From NCBI GenBank assembly GCA_944384835.1, contig CALWUU010000015.1, positions 1 through 64,000 of the forward strand: a stretch of 64,000 nt of DNA. Direction: 5' to 3'. This DNA is from an uncultured Clostridia bacterium (lineage in GTDB: Bacteria; Bacillota; Clostridia; Oscillospirales; Acutalibacteraceae). The translations under genes and the position numbers were made by a program. Shown piece by piece: positions 46,586 through 55,327 of the stretch. Positions within the stretch are counted from its first letter, which is position 1. Every line of letters starts with the position of its first letter. The notes beneath the pieces are model-generated. The model had not been told where the DNA came from, ran no database searches, and worked only from the letters and a program-made list of their open reading frames with translations.

Positions 46586-47080
46586 ATGCAAAAGCGTATT
46601 TCTACCCTGCCTTTTCAAGGAACAAAGGAACAACAAGAACAGCTTTTTAAAGTAATTGACGAAAATGGCGGAAAAAATGGTTCCGTCATGCCGATTCTTC
46701 AAAAAGCACAGGAAATTTATGGTTATTTGCCCATTGAAGTGCAAACTATGATTGCAGAAAAAATGGATGTACCGTTGGAAGAAATATACGGTGTTTCTAC
46801 TTTCTATTCTTTATTTGCATTGACACCCAAAGGCAAATATAATGTTTCGGTTTGTATGGGAACAGCCTGCTACGTAAAAGGCGCGGCAGATGTTCTGGGC
46901 AAAATTTGTGAAGTGCTTGGTATTCAGCCGGAAGAATGCACACAGGACGGTAAATTTTCCATTACCGAATGCCGTTGTATCGGCGCCTGCGGTTTAGCGC
47001 CTGTTATGACCGTAAATGATGATGTATACGGGCGCGTTTCTGTTAGTGAAGTTGAAGATATTTTGAGCAAGTATGAGTAA
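46586..47080 (+). CDS. hydC: HydC/NuoE-type [2Fe-2S] subunit of the NAD-linked hydrogenase
   Basis: Thioredoxin-fold [2Fe-2S] subunit of the trimeric hydrogenase. The protein is 164 aa. Cluster cysteines appear in VCMGTACYVKGA and TECRCIGACGLAPVM, the NuoE pattern. AGGAG precedes ATG 46586. It shares an operon with an ATPase, a 2Fe-2S protein, HydB and HydA, the usual clostridial order. Confidence 0.93.
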   Translation: MQKRISTLPFQGTKEQQEQLFKVIDENGGKNGSVMPILQKAQEIYGYLPIEVQTMIAEKMDVPLEEIYGVSTFYSLFALTPKGKYNVSVCMGTACYVKGAADVLGKICEVLGIQPEECTQDGKFSITECRCIGACGLAPVMTVNDDVYGRVSVSEVEDILSKYE

Positions 47081-47085
47081 TTTTT

Positions 47086-47625
47086 ATGCGTGAACTATCA
47101 CTGAATGTTATGGATATTGTTCAAAATTCGATTTCAGCCGGTGCAACAGTCATAAAAATATCAGTGTTAGAGGAAGAACAAAAACTTACCATTGTGGTGA
47201 CAGACAATGGCAAAGGTATGAGCAAAGAACAGGTATGCAAAGTAATTGATCCTTTTTTCACAACCAGAACTACTAGAAAAGTAGGTATGGGAATCCCGCT
47301 GTTTAAAATGGAGGCGGAGATGACGGGCGGTAGTTTTGAAATAGAATCTGACCTAAATAAAGGAACAAAAGTGACAGCAACCTTTATTACCACACATTTG
47401 GATATGCTGCCTTTGGGAGACATTAATGCTACCGTATGGTTACTGATTACCTGTAATCCGGATTTAGATTTTATTTTTTATAGGAAAATCGGTCCTTTGG
47501 ATTTTACTTTGAATACGAAGGAATTAAAAGATATTTTGGGAGAAATTCCTCTCAATGCACCTGATGTCAGTCAGTGGCTGAAAGATTATTTGACAGAACA
47601 AACCGCTTTACTACATGGAGGATGA
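47086..47625 (+). CDS. GHKL ATPase-domain protein in the hydrogenase operon
   Basis: A 179-aa histidine-kinase-like ATPase without a phosphoacceptor domain. N box LNVMDIVQNSISAGA, G1 box DNGKGM, and G2 region VGMGIPLFKMEAEMTGG are clear. The last 75 aa form an extra domain I do not recognise. It is 5 bp after hydC. Such ATPases recur in clostridial hydrogenase operons; the role is unknown. Confidence 0.82.
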   Translation: MRELSLNVMDIVQNSISAGATVIKISVLEEEQKLTIVVTDNGKGMSKEQVCKVIDPFFTTRTTRKVGMGIPLFKMEAEMTGGSFEIESDLNKGTKVTATFITTHLDMLPLGDINATVWLLITCNPDLDFIFYRKIGPLDFTLNTKELKDILGEIPLNAPDVSQWLKDYLTEQTALLHGG

Positions 47626-47630
47626 AAGAG

Positions 47631-48002
47631 ATGAAATCATTAGCTGAATTACAAGCAATTCGAGATAAAGTCCGCGCTCAAGTCAGTGTAAGAGAAGGGC
47701 AGGAAGATAGAATTCGCATTTTGGTGGGTATGGCTACTTGCGGCATTGCCGCCGGGGCACGCCCGGTTTTAACTGCTTTTATTGATGAGTTAGAAAAACG
47801 CGGAATTACCAACGTACAGGTAACGCAAACGGGATGTATTGGAATTTGTCAGTTTGAGCCTGTTGTAGAGGTGGTTACTCCCGGAAAAGATAAAGTGACA
47901 TATGTAAAAATGACACCTGAAATGGCTGTTAGAGTAGTTAACGACCATATTGTAAATGGTAATGTAGTACAAGAGTTTACCATTGGTGCTCACACAAAAT
48001 AA
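47631..48002 (+). CDS. HndB-like [2Fe-2S] thioredoxin-fold ferredoxin
   Basis: A 123-aa protein with the cysteines GMATCGIAAGARPVL and TQTGCIGICQFEPVV, like the HndB subunit of NADP-reducing hydrogenases. The start is ATG 47631, nine bases after GGAGG; ATG 47622 is too close to that site. It lies 13 bp before hydB, so it is probably an additional electron-transfer subunit. Confidence 0.87.
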   Translation: MKSLAELQAIRDKVRAQVSVREGQEDRIRILVGMATCGIAAGARPVLTAFIDELEKRGITNVQVTQTGCIGICQFEPVVEVVTPGKDKVTYVKMTPEMAVRVVNDHIVNGNVVQEFTIGAHTK

Positions 48003-48015
48003 GGAGGAAAATGTA

Positions 48016-49803
48016 ATGTATCGTTCCAATGTACTCGTATGCGGCGGTACCGGCTGCTCTTCCTCTAACAGTCAGGAAATTATGCGCAGACTGGAAGAAG
48101 AGATCAAGAAAAAAGGTCTTGATAAAGAAGTAAATGTAGTATGTACCGGCTGCTTCGGATTATGTTCGCTAGGTCCTGTTGTAATTGTATATCCGGAAGG
48201 TTCTTTTTACAGCCAAGTCACGCTTGCTGATATTCCGGAAATAGTGGAAGAACATTTACTCAAAGGAAGAATCGTAAAACGTCTGTTATATCAGGAAACC
48301 ATTGATAAAGATGCCATTCATTCATTGACTGATACACCGTTTTATAAAAAGCAAAAACGAATTGCGCTGCGCAACTGTGGTGTGATCAATCCTGAAGTGA
48401 TTGAAGAATACATAGCAATGGATGGCTACAGCGCTTTGGGTAAAGTGCTGACTGAGATGAAACCGGAGGAAGTCATTCAAGTGATCAAAGATTCCGGTTT
48501 GCGCGGCAGAGGAGGCGGCGGCTTTCCAACAGGATTAAAGTGGAGCCTTGCAGCTCAAAATGATGCCGACCAGAAATATGTTTGCTGTAATGCGGACGAA
48601 GGCGACCCCGGCGCATTTATGGATCGTTCTGTGTTGGAGGGTGACCCGCATTCTGTTCTGGAAGCAATGGCGATTGCAGGTTATGCCATTGGCGCGACAC
48701 AAGGATATATTTATATTCGTGCAGAATACCCAATTGCGGTGGAACGCTTGCAAATTGCGATTCAGCAAGCAAGAGAATTGGGATTGCTGGGAAAAAATAT
48801 TTTTGACAGCGGTTTTGATTTTGATATTGAATTGAGACTGGGTTCAGGAGCCTTTGTTTGCGGTGAGGAAACATCCTTGCTGGCATCCATTGAAGGACAT
48901 CGCGGCGAGCCTCGTCCTCGTCCTCCATACCCTGCGGTAAAAGGTTTATACGGCAAACCTACCATTTTGAATAACGTTGAAACGTATGCTAATATTGCAC
49001 AAATTATCTTGCATGGTGCAGATTGGTTTCAATCTGTTGGAACAGAGCGCTCCAAAGGTACAAAAGTGTTTGCATTGGGCGGAAAAATCAAACATACAGG
49101 TTTGGTTGAAGTTCCAATGGGTACCACTTTACGAGAAATCGTTGAGGAAATCGGAGGCGGTGTTTCCGACGGCGGTAAATTTAAGGCCGCACAAACAGGT
49201 GGTCCTTCCGGAGGCTGTATTCCCTCTAAATTTTTAGATATTGAGATTGACTATGATAACTTAACCGAGATTGGAGCTATGATGGGTTCCGGCGGTTTGA
49301 TTGTTATGGATGAGTCCACATGTATGGTTGACATCGCAGAATTCTTTCTCCGTTTTACAGTTGATGAGTCCTGCGGTAAATGTACTGCTTGTCGTATTGG
49401 TACCAAACGCCTTTTGGAAATGCTGGAGAAAATCACCGGCGGCAGAGGCGAAGACGGCGATATCGAGAAGTTGGAATCTTTATGCCACTATATTAAAGAC
49501 AATTCCCTGTGTGCTCTTGGTCAAACAGCGCCTAATCCTGTTCTGTCTACTCTGCAATATTTCAGAGATGAATATGTGGCTCACGTACATGACCATCACT
49601 GCCCGGCAGGCGCTTGTAAAGAGCTCACCATATATAGGGTACTGCCTGAAAAATGTATTGGCTGTACCAAATGTGCTCGTAACTGTCCTGTTGGAGCAAT
49701 CCATGGTAATGTGAAAGAACATCACTTTATTGATATGAATAAATGTATTAAATGCGGTGTTTGTATGGAAAACTGTAAATTCGATGCAATTGTGAGAGAA
49801 TAA
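48016..49803 (+). CDS. hydB: HydB/NuoF-type flavoprotein subunit of the NAD-linked hydrogenase
   Basis: FMN- and NAD(H)-binding subunit and candidate site of electron bifurcation or confurcation. The start is ATG 48016 after AAGGAGG; the product is 595 aa. Residues 1-100 form a 2Fe-2S thioredoxin-like domain, GRGGGGFPTGLKW starts the FMN/NAD domain, then GSGAFVCGEETSLLASIEG, an SLBB segment, the 4Fe-4S block ESCGKCTACRIGTKRL, and two C-terminal ferredoxin motifs (CIGCTKCARNCP, CIKCGVCMENCK). All parts are present. Confidence 0.95.
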   Translation: MYRSNVLVCGGTGCSSSNSQEIMRRLEEEIKKKGLDKEVNVVCTGCFGLCSLGPVVIVYPEGSFYSQVTLADIPEIVEEHLLKGRIVKRLLYQETIDKDAIHSLTDTPFYKKQKRIALRNCGVINPEVIEEYIAMDGYSALGKVLTEMKPEEVIQVIKDSGLRGRGGGGFPTGLKWSLAAQNDADQKYVCCNADEGDPGAFMDRSVLEGDPHSVLEAMAIAGYAIGATQGYIYIRAEYPIAVERLQIAIQQARELGLLGKNIFDSGFDFDIELRLGSGAFVCGEETSLLASIEGHRGEPRPRPPYPAVKGLYGKPTILNNVETYANIAQIILHGADWFQSVGTERSKGTKVFALGGKIKHTGLVEVPMGTTLREIVEEIGGGVSDGGKFKAAQTGGPSGGCIPSKFLDIEIDYDNLTEIGAMMGSGGLIVMDESTCMVDIAEFFLRFTVDESCGKCTACRIGTKRLLEMLEKITGGRGEDGDIEKLESLCHYIKDNSLCALGQTAPNPVLSTLQYFRDEYVAHVHDHHCPAGACKELTIYRVLPEKCIGCTKCARNCPVGAIHGNVKEHHFIDMNKCIKCGVCMENCKFDAIVRE

Positions 49804-49820
49804 GAGAGGAGTGTGGCAGC

Positions 49821-51569
49821 ATGTATCAGATTAAAATCAACGGAATGCCTTTCTCCGTACCAGAAGGCTCCACAATTTTGGAAGCGGCAAGATTTGCCGG
49901 TATTAAAATTCCTACCTTATGTTTTTTAAAAGATTTGAATGAAATCGGCGCTTGCCGTGTATGTGTTGTAGAAGTAAAAGGAGCGCGCTCTTTGGTAGCC
50001 GCTTGCGTACATCCTGTAAATGAAGGCATGGAGATTTTTACAAATACTCCTAGGGTCATTGAGTCCAGAAAAACAACCCTTCAATTGTTGCTTTCCGTTC
50101 ATGACAGAAAATGTTTATCGTGTGTGCGTAACGGTACATGTGAACTTCAGCAGCTTTGTGCGGAATTGGGCGTAGATATTGATGATAAATTAGACGGTGA
50201 AAAGCCTGCAAGTGTTCCGGATACTTCAACGGCTCATTTGGTGCGCAATAATGCCAAATGTGTGCTGTGCCGCCGCTGTGTTGCAGCTTGTGAGCGCCAG
50301 CATGTAGCGGTAATCGGCGCAAACAACCGTGGTTTTGATACGCAAATCGGATGCGCATTTAATTTGCCTTTGGCAGAAGTAAGCTGTGTTTCCTGCGGGC
50401 AATGTATTGTAAGCTGTCCCACCGGCGCGTTGGTGGAACGTGATCAAACCGCAGAATTATTGGCAGCGATTAACGACCCGGAAAAATATGTTGTAGTGCA
50501 AACGGCACCATCTATTCGAGCCACTTTGGGAGAATGTTTCGATATGCCCGTTGGCACAAATGTAAAAGGAAAGATGGTTGCGGCTCTGCGCAGATTGGGT
50601 GTAGATAAAGTATTTGATACTGATTTTGGAGCAGATCTTACCATTATGGAAGAGGCTCATGAATTTATACATCGTGTAAAAACAGGCGGTGTATTGCCGA
50701 TGATTACATCTTGTTCTCCCGGTTGGGTAAAATTCTGCGAACATTATTTTCCTGACTTACTGCCAAATGTATCAACATGTAAATCTCCTCAGCAAATGAC
50801 AGGTGCAATGTTGAAAACTTGGTATGCTGAGAAAAATGGTATTGATCCTAAAAATATTGTATCCGTAAGCATTATGCCTTGCACTGCGAAAAAGTTTGAA
50901 ATTGACCGGGAGGATCAAGATGCAGCCGGTGATGGTATCCAAGACGTAGATATTGTATTGACAACACGTGAAATTGGTCGTTTATTAAAACAATGTAATA
51001 TTGATTTTGTTCATTTACCGGATGAAGAGTTTGACCCCGCAATGGGAATCAGTACCGGTGCAGGCGCTATTTTTGGCGCCACAGGCGGCGTTATGGAAGC
51101 TGCTCTCAGAACAGCGGCAGATACGATTTTTGGTGCGCCTTTGGAAAATATAGAATACCATGAAGTACGTGGTACGCAAGATTATAAAGAGGCAACTTAT
51201 AATTTTGACGGATTGGAAGTCAAAGTTGCAGTTGTCAGCGGATTGGAAAACGCCAATACTTTATTGGAAAAAGTTCGTGCAGGTGAGTCTGATTGTCAGT
51301 TTATTGAGATTATGTGCTGCCCCGGCGGCTGCGTCAATGGCGGAGGCCAGCCTACACAACCGGCAGAAGTGCGTAATTTCACTGATTTAAAAGCATTGCG
51401 TGCCAAAGCATTGTATGAAGAAGATGAAAATCTTCCATTTAGAAAAAGCCACGAGAGTCCGATTATTAAACAGGTTTATGAAGAATACTTGCAAGCTCCT
51501 GGCAGTCACATTGCACACCAAATTTTGCATACCACTTTTGTAAAACGCAGTAAAACAGTTCAGCTGTAA
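49821..51569 (+). CDS. hydA: [FeFe] hydrogenase catalytic subunit HydA
   Basis: Catalytic subunit of a trimeric NAD-linked [FeFe] hydrogenase. The protein is 582 aa. N-terminal 2Fe-2S domain (ACRVCVVEV), a His-Cys3 4Fe-4S site (HDRKCLSCVRNGTC), two ferredoxin motifs (CVLCRRCVAAC, CVSCGQCIVSC), then the H-cluster domain: L1 TSCSPGW at residues 296-302, L2 MPCTAKKFE with C354, L3 EIMCCPGGCVNGGG with C500 and C504. The C-terminus is the small-subunit helix. In L1 the textbook TSCCP reads TSCSP; by spacing, S299 falls where the cluster ligand is expected. A terminator follows. Confidence 0.94.
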   Translation: MYQIKINGMPFSVPEGSTILEAARFAGIKIPTLCFLKDLNEIGACRVCVVEVKGARSLVAACVHPVNEGMEIFTNTPRVIESRKTTLQLLLSVHDRKCLSCVRNGTCELQQLCAELGVDIDDKLDGEKPASVPDTSTAHLVRNNAKCVLCRRCVAACERQHVAVIGANNRGFDTQIGCAFNLPLAEVSCVSCGQCIVSCPTGALVERDQTAELLAAINDPEKYVVVQTAPSIRATLGECFDMPVGTNVKGKMVAALRRLGVDKVFDTDFGADLTIMEEAHEFIHRVKTGGVLPMITSCSPGWVKFCEHYFPDLLPNVSTCKSPQQMTGAMLKTWYAEKNGIDPKNIVSVSIMPCTAKKFEIDREDQDAAGDGIQDVDIVLTTREIGRLLKQCNIDFVHLPDEEFDPAMGISTGAGAIFGATGGVMEAALRTAADTIFGAPLENIEYHEVRGTQDYKEATYNFDGLEVKVAVVSGLENANTLLEKVRAGESDCQFIEIMCCPGGCVNGGGQPTQPAEVRNFTDLKALRAKALYEEDENLPFRKSHESPIIKQVYEEYLQAPGSHIAHQILHTTFVKRSKTVQL

Positions 51570-51572
51570 ATC

Positions 51573-51607
51573 AAAGACTCCAAAGCTTTTGGCTTTGGAG
51601 TCTTTTT
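51573..51607 (+). terminator. Terminator of the hydrogenase operon
   Basis: A perfect 14-bp stem (51573-51586 with 51592-51605) followed by T's, just after hydA. Confidence 0.88.
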
Positions 51608-51643
51608 AGAAAAATATTTCTTTATGATAATGCAGAAATCAAT

Positions 51644-51672
51644 TTGCAGTTATTCCTACCTTATGGTATGAT
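51644..51672 (+). promoter_or_regulatory. Promoter of the DUF218 gene
   Basis: TTGCAG at 51644-51649, 17-bp spacer, TATGAT at 51667-51672. Confidence 0.65.
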
Positions 51673-51708
51673 ATAGAAAAAAACAGTCCCAATTAGAGAG
51701 GGGTTTAT

Positions 51709-52488
51709 ATGAAAGAGTTATCTCTTAAAAGGATAAAAATGAAATGGTATGAACCGGTAACCATAATGGTAGGATTTGGACTATTTATCTGGTTTTGTAT
51801 CCCTTTTTTCTTTGGTATATTTGATATAGGATCTTATTTCGGTATTGCTGTTAGTATCCTTACCATGGCTTATTTTCCTGTCAAGCGTATTTGTAAAAGA
51901 AAACTGACGCAAAAGCCATACTTTGTTACATTTAGTATTGTGAATTTTCTGGCTGTAATCTTTGGAATTTGGATTGCATTTTTAACCGGTTTGATGATAT
52001 TTGCGATTAATCAAGTGCCTTTGGCAAATGTAACCGCAGTTGTACTGGGAAGTCCTCTTAAGGAAAATGAGCTAGGACCATCATTAACAGCAAGACTGGA
52101 TAGAGCTGTAGAATATTTAGAGGAAAATCCCACTGTAAACTGTGTAGTGGCAGGAGGCTTGGGAGATGAAGACACTCCGCCGGAAGCAGAAGTCATGTAT
52201 GAGTATTTGGTACAGCAAGGAATTTCTCCTGAGAGAATTGCAAAAGACACCAATTCGCGAAATACAAAAGAAAATTTCGCAAATGCAAAGCAAATCATCC
52301 AATCGAAAGGTTGGAATCAAAATATAGCTATTATTACAGAGTACTACCATGAATTTAGAGCAGGCAGGCTGGCGGATGAATTAGGAATGCGTTCTTATGC
52401 AGTGTGTGCTGAAACGCCGTGGTATATTTTTTCCTCCTCCTATGGGAGAGAAATACTTGCACTTACAAAATTTTTCTGTCATATTTGA
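51709..52488 (+). CDS. YdcF/SanA-like DUF218 membrane protein
   Basis: A 259-aa protein with three N-terminal hydrophobic segments (about residues 17-100) and a C-terminal DUF218 domain. Its motifs AVVLGSPLKENELGPSLTAR, VVAGGLGDEDTPPEA and ITEYYHEFRAGRLADELG match the YdcF/ElyC/SanA family, which is linked to envelope and peptidoglycan integrity. The exact substrate is unknown. AGAGGGG precedes ATG 51709. Monocistronic between two terminators. Confidence 0.85.
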   Translation: MKELSLKRIKMKWYEPVTIMVGFGLFIWFCIPFFFGIFDIGSYFGIAVSILTMAYFPVKRICKRKLTQKPYFVTFSIVNFLAVIFGIWIAFLTGLMIFAINQVPLANVTAVVLGSPLKENELGPSLTARLDRAVEYLEENPTVNCVVAGGLGDEDTPPEAEVMYEYLVQQGISPERIAKDTNSRNTKENFANAKQIIQSKGWNQNIAIITEYYHEFRAGRLADELGMRSYAVCAETPWYIFSSSYGREILALTKFFCHI

Positions 52489-52492
52489 AAAT

Positions 52493-52528
52493 AAAAGGGA
52501 TTTCAATGAAATTGAAATCCCTTTTTAT
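52493..52528 (+). terminator. Terminator after the DUF218 gene
   Basis: A perfect 15-bp stem (52493-52507 with 52511-52525, 3-nt loop) ending in TTTTT. Confidence 0.88.
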
Positions 52529-52631
52529 TTTTTATATTCTTTTTATGTAGTAGTTCGGAAATATTAGATTAAAGATTTAGACTATTGAGCAGAATATTTT
52601 AGTAAATATATGATTATCATTTCTTTCGTAT

Positions 52632-52829
52632 TATAACAACCAGATAATAGCAACAAAATTAAAATTTTGGCTATTATCAGAACGTTTTAGCGTTTATCAG
52701 TTAAAAATTGCACAGCAATTTTTTTAATGCTATAACAACCAGATAATAGCAACAAAATTAAAATTTTGGCTATTATCAGAACGTTTTAGCGTTTATCTGT
52801 TAGAAATTGCGCAGCAATTTCTTTTATGT
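52632..52829 (+). repeat. Two tandem copies of a 99-bp palindromic element
   Basis: Copy 1 is 52632-52730 and copy 2 is 52731-52829, differing at about six bases, all in the last third. Each unit can fold into three hairpins: GATAATAGC with GCTATTATC enclosing AAAATT/AATTTT, AACG with CGTT, and AAATTGC with GCAATTT. The rest of the 380-bp gap between the DUF218 gene and pyrC holds nothing recognisable. The element codes for nothing and has no transposase. Confidence 0.85.
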
Positions 52830-52835
52830 TATAAT
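52807..52835 (+). promoter_or_regulatory. Promoter of pyrC at the end of the second repeat
   Basis: TTGCGC at 52807-52812, 17-bp spacer, TATAAT at 52830-52835. The -35 lies inside the repeat and the -10 directly follows it. Copy 1 has the matching pair TTGCAC and TATAAC. Confidence 0.65.
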
Positions 52836-52869
52836 AAAAAAAATATCGCAGAGAAGGTGCGTATACAAT

Positions 52870-54147
52870 ATGGTAAAAATTTTAATTAAGAATGCTCATA
52901 TATGTGACCCTGCAACAAATATGGATTGCCAGGGAGACATTTTTTTAGCAGACGGTGTGATAGTAGACATTGGCGCTAATTTAGATTACGAGACAGAAGT
53001 TACCATAGATGCAAGCGGGTTAATCGCTGCCCCCGGTTTGGTAGATATGCATGTGCATTTACGTGACCCGGGTCAAACCGAAAAAGAAGATATTATAAGC
53101 GGTTGTAAGGCTGCAGCCGCAGGCGGCGTTACCAGTGTACTGGCAATGCCAAATACAAATCCAACAGTGGATAATGAAGAAACAGTACAATATATTTTGA
53201 ATAAAGCAAAAGATGCAGACGCACATGTGTATGTTTCTGCAGCTATTACAAAAGGATTGCAAAGTGATGTTCTTTGCAATTTAAAAGCTTTAAAAGAGGC
53301 TGGTGCGATTGCCTTAAGCGACGACGGCAGACCTGTTGTAGATACTGCTTTTATGGCTCAGGCTATGCTGGCAGCGCCAAAGCTTGGTATGACGGTTGTT
53401 TCCCATTGTGAAGATTTATATTTAGCAAAGGGCGGTATTATTCATGGAGGAAAGGTAGCGGAAACATTAGGTGTTAAAGGAATTCCTGCCGCTGCGGAAG
53501 ATTGCGGAACCGCCAGAGAGATCGCTTTGGCTGCGGCTTACAATGTTCCGATTCATATTTGTCATGTAAGCACGGCGACTTCCATTGCGCTGATACGGGA
53601 TGCCAAAGCCAGAGGTGTGGCTGTAACAGCAGAAACAGCTCCTCATTATTTTACGTTCACTGAAGAAGAGTTGCTCAAACGTGATGCTGATTACAGAATG
53701 AATCCTCCGCTGAGAACAGAAGCGGATCGTTTGGCAGTAATCGAAGCATTGAAAGACGGTACATTAGACGCAATTGCTACCGACCATGCGCCTCATACAC
53801 CGGCCGAAAAATCTGACTTTGAAAAAGCACCGAACGGAGCAATCGGTATGGAGACATCGTTATCAGCAGGCATAACGACTCTGGTAAAACAAGGACATTG
53901 CACTATGCTGCAGCTGATTGAAAAAATGTCAACAAAACCGGCACAATTATTAGGCATACCGGCAGGTTCTTTAAAGAAAGGAAGCCCTGCGGATGTGATT
54001 CTCATCGACAAAGATGAAGAATGGACGGTTGATGTAGAGAAATTGCATGGTAAAAGCAAAAACTGTGTATTTAAAAATAGAAAGCTAACAGGAAAAGTAA
54101 AGTTTACTGTATGCGGCGGAAAAATTGTGTTTAATGAATTGGATTAA
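52870..54147 (+). CDS. pyrC: Dihydroorotase
   Basis: Cyclises carbamoyl-aspartate to dihydroorotate in pyrimidine synthesis; zinc enzyme. I place the start at ATG 52870 (GAAGG upstream), giving 425 aa; the frame is open from 52807, inside the repeat. Metal motifs are DMHVHLRDPGQTEKED, the histidines in VSHCED and ICHVSTA, and DHAPHTPAEK. AATDHAP-type spacing fits class I dihydroorotase. It is separated from pyrF by a terminator, and no PyrR-type leader was recognised. Confidence 0.95.
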   Translation: MVKILIKNAHICDPATNMDCQGDIFLADGVIVDIGANLDYETEVTIDASGLIAAPGLVDMHVHLRDPGQTEKEDIISGCKAAAAGGVTSVLAMPNTNPTVDNEETVQYILNKAKDADAHVYVSAAITKGLQSDVLCNLKALKEAGAIALSDDGRPVVDTAFMAQAMLAAPKLGMTVVSHCEDLYLAKGGIIHGGKVAETLGVKGIPAAAEDCGTAREIALAAAYNVPIHICHVSTATSIALIRDAKARGVAVTAETAPHYFTFTEEELLKRDADYRMNPPLRTEADRLAVIEALKDGTLDAIATDHAPHTPAEKSDFEKAPNGAIGMETSLSAGITTLVKQGHCTMLQLIEKMSTKPAQLLGIPAGSLKKGSPADVILIDKDEEWTVDVEKLHGKSKNCVFKNRKLTGKVKFTVCGGKIVFNELD

Positions 54148-54152
54148 TTGAT

Positions 54153-54202
54153 ATAGTATTTGATGGTGTGAACTCTGTTTCATGCTTTCAAATACTATTT
54201 TT
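54153..54202 (+). terminator. Terminator after pyrC
   Basis: An 11-bp stem (54153-54163 with 54188-54198) with a 24-nt loop, followed by TTTT. Confidence 0.72.
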
Positions 54203-54275
54203 ATGTCAAGAAAAATAATGCTGATGCTCTAACGAGGATACTTTAGCATCTTGGATATTATTGTCCGTAAACTCT

Positions 54276-54303
54276 TTGCAAATATTGCGAATTTTGTTAT
54301 AAT
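54276..54303 (+). promoter_or_regulatory. Promoter of pyrF-pyrK-pyrD
   Basis: TTGCAA at 54276-54281, 16-bp spacer, TATAAT at 54298-54303. Confidence 0.68.
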
Positions 54304-54369
54304 GACTTCATATAACTTTTATCGCGTCAAATGAAATTGATATATTATAAATTATTCGGAGGAAACAAC

Positions 54370-55299
54370 ATGTCTTTAGACCGTTTAATCGGAAATATCA
54401 TTGAAAAACAAAATCCAACCGTAGCAGGACTTGATCCAAAACTGAGTTATATTCCTGCATATATCAAAGAGGATTGCTTCAAAAAATATGGCAAAACATT
54501 AGATGGAGCAGCTGCAGCATTATTTGAGTTCAATAAAGGATTAATTGATGCGCTGCACACCATTGTTCCTGCTGTAAAACCACAATGCGCTTATTATGAA
54601 ATGTATGGTTGGCAAGGTATGAAAGCATTGCATGATACCATTGCATATGCAAAAGAAAAAGGCATGTTTGTGGTTACGGACGGCAAGAGAAATGATATTG
54701 GAACAACCATGGAAGCATATGCGGTTGCGCATCTTGGACAAGTAGATGTAGAAGGTGAGAAAATTGCGCCGTTTGAAGGAGACTCCCTTACCGTAAACGG
54801 ATATTTGGGTTCTGACGGTATTTTACCACTACTGGATATTTGCGATAAACAAGATAAAGGCATTTTTGTATTAGTGAAAACATCTAATCCTTCGTCAGGA
54901 GAGCTTCAGGATTTAAAGCTGGATTCTAATGACAGTATTTATGAAACTATGGGACGTATGTGTGAAGCATGGGGTGCAGAGCATATGGGGCAGTATGGAT
55001 ATAGTGCGGTTGGCGCAGTAGTTGGCGCAACCTATCCGGAACAATTGAGAGAACTGCGGAAAAAAATGCCTCATACCTTTTTCTTGGTGCCGGGTTATGG
55101 TGCCCAAGGCGGCGGCGCTGATGATGCAGCACCCGGCTTTGATCACAAAGGGCTGGGAGCTTTGATTAATTCTTCACGCGGTATTATGTGCGCGTGGCAA
55201 AAACATGGATTTGCGGAAACCGACTATGCCGAAGCAGCAGCGGAAGAGGCAGTGCGTATGCGTGATGAACTGATTGCCCGCATTGGAAAAATTGGTTAA
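54370..55299 (+). CDS. pyrF: Orotidine-5'-phosphate decarboxylase, long type
   Basis: Decarboxylates OMP to UMP. The start is ATG 54370 after GGAGG, giving 309 aa, the length of the longer bacterial subgroup. FVVTDGKRNDIGTTMEAYA holds the catalytic lysine and aspartate, and VPGYGAQGGGADDAAPGF is the phosphate-binding end. pyrK follows 28 bp later. Confidence 0.95.
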   Translation: MSLDRLIGNIIEKQNPTVAGLDPKLSYIPAYIKEDCFKKYGKTLDGAAAALFEFNKGLIDALHTIVPAVKPQCAYYEMYGWQGMKALHDTIAYAKEKGMFVVTDGKRNDIGTTMEAYAVAHLGQVDVEGEKIAPFEGDSLTVNGYLGSDGILPLLDICDKQDKGIFVLVKTSNPSSGELQDLKLDSNDSIYETMGRMCEAWGAEHMGQYGYSAVGAVVGATYPEQLRELRKKMPHTFFLVPGYGAQGGGADDAAPGFDHKGLGALINSSRGIMCAWQKHGFAETDYAEAAAEEAVRMRDELIARIGKIG

Positions 55300-55327
55300 T
55301 CCCTTTAACAGAACAATGGAGGATGTT

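Noticed and set aside
52632-52829. Repeat considered as a CRISPR array or insertion sequence
   Set aside because: Only two directly adjacent copies without spacers, no terminal inverted repeats of the whole unit, and no transposase or cas gene.
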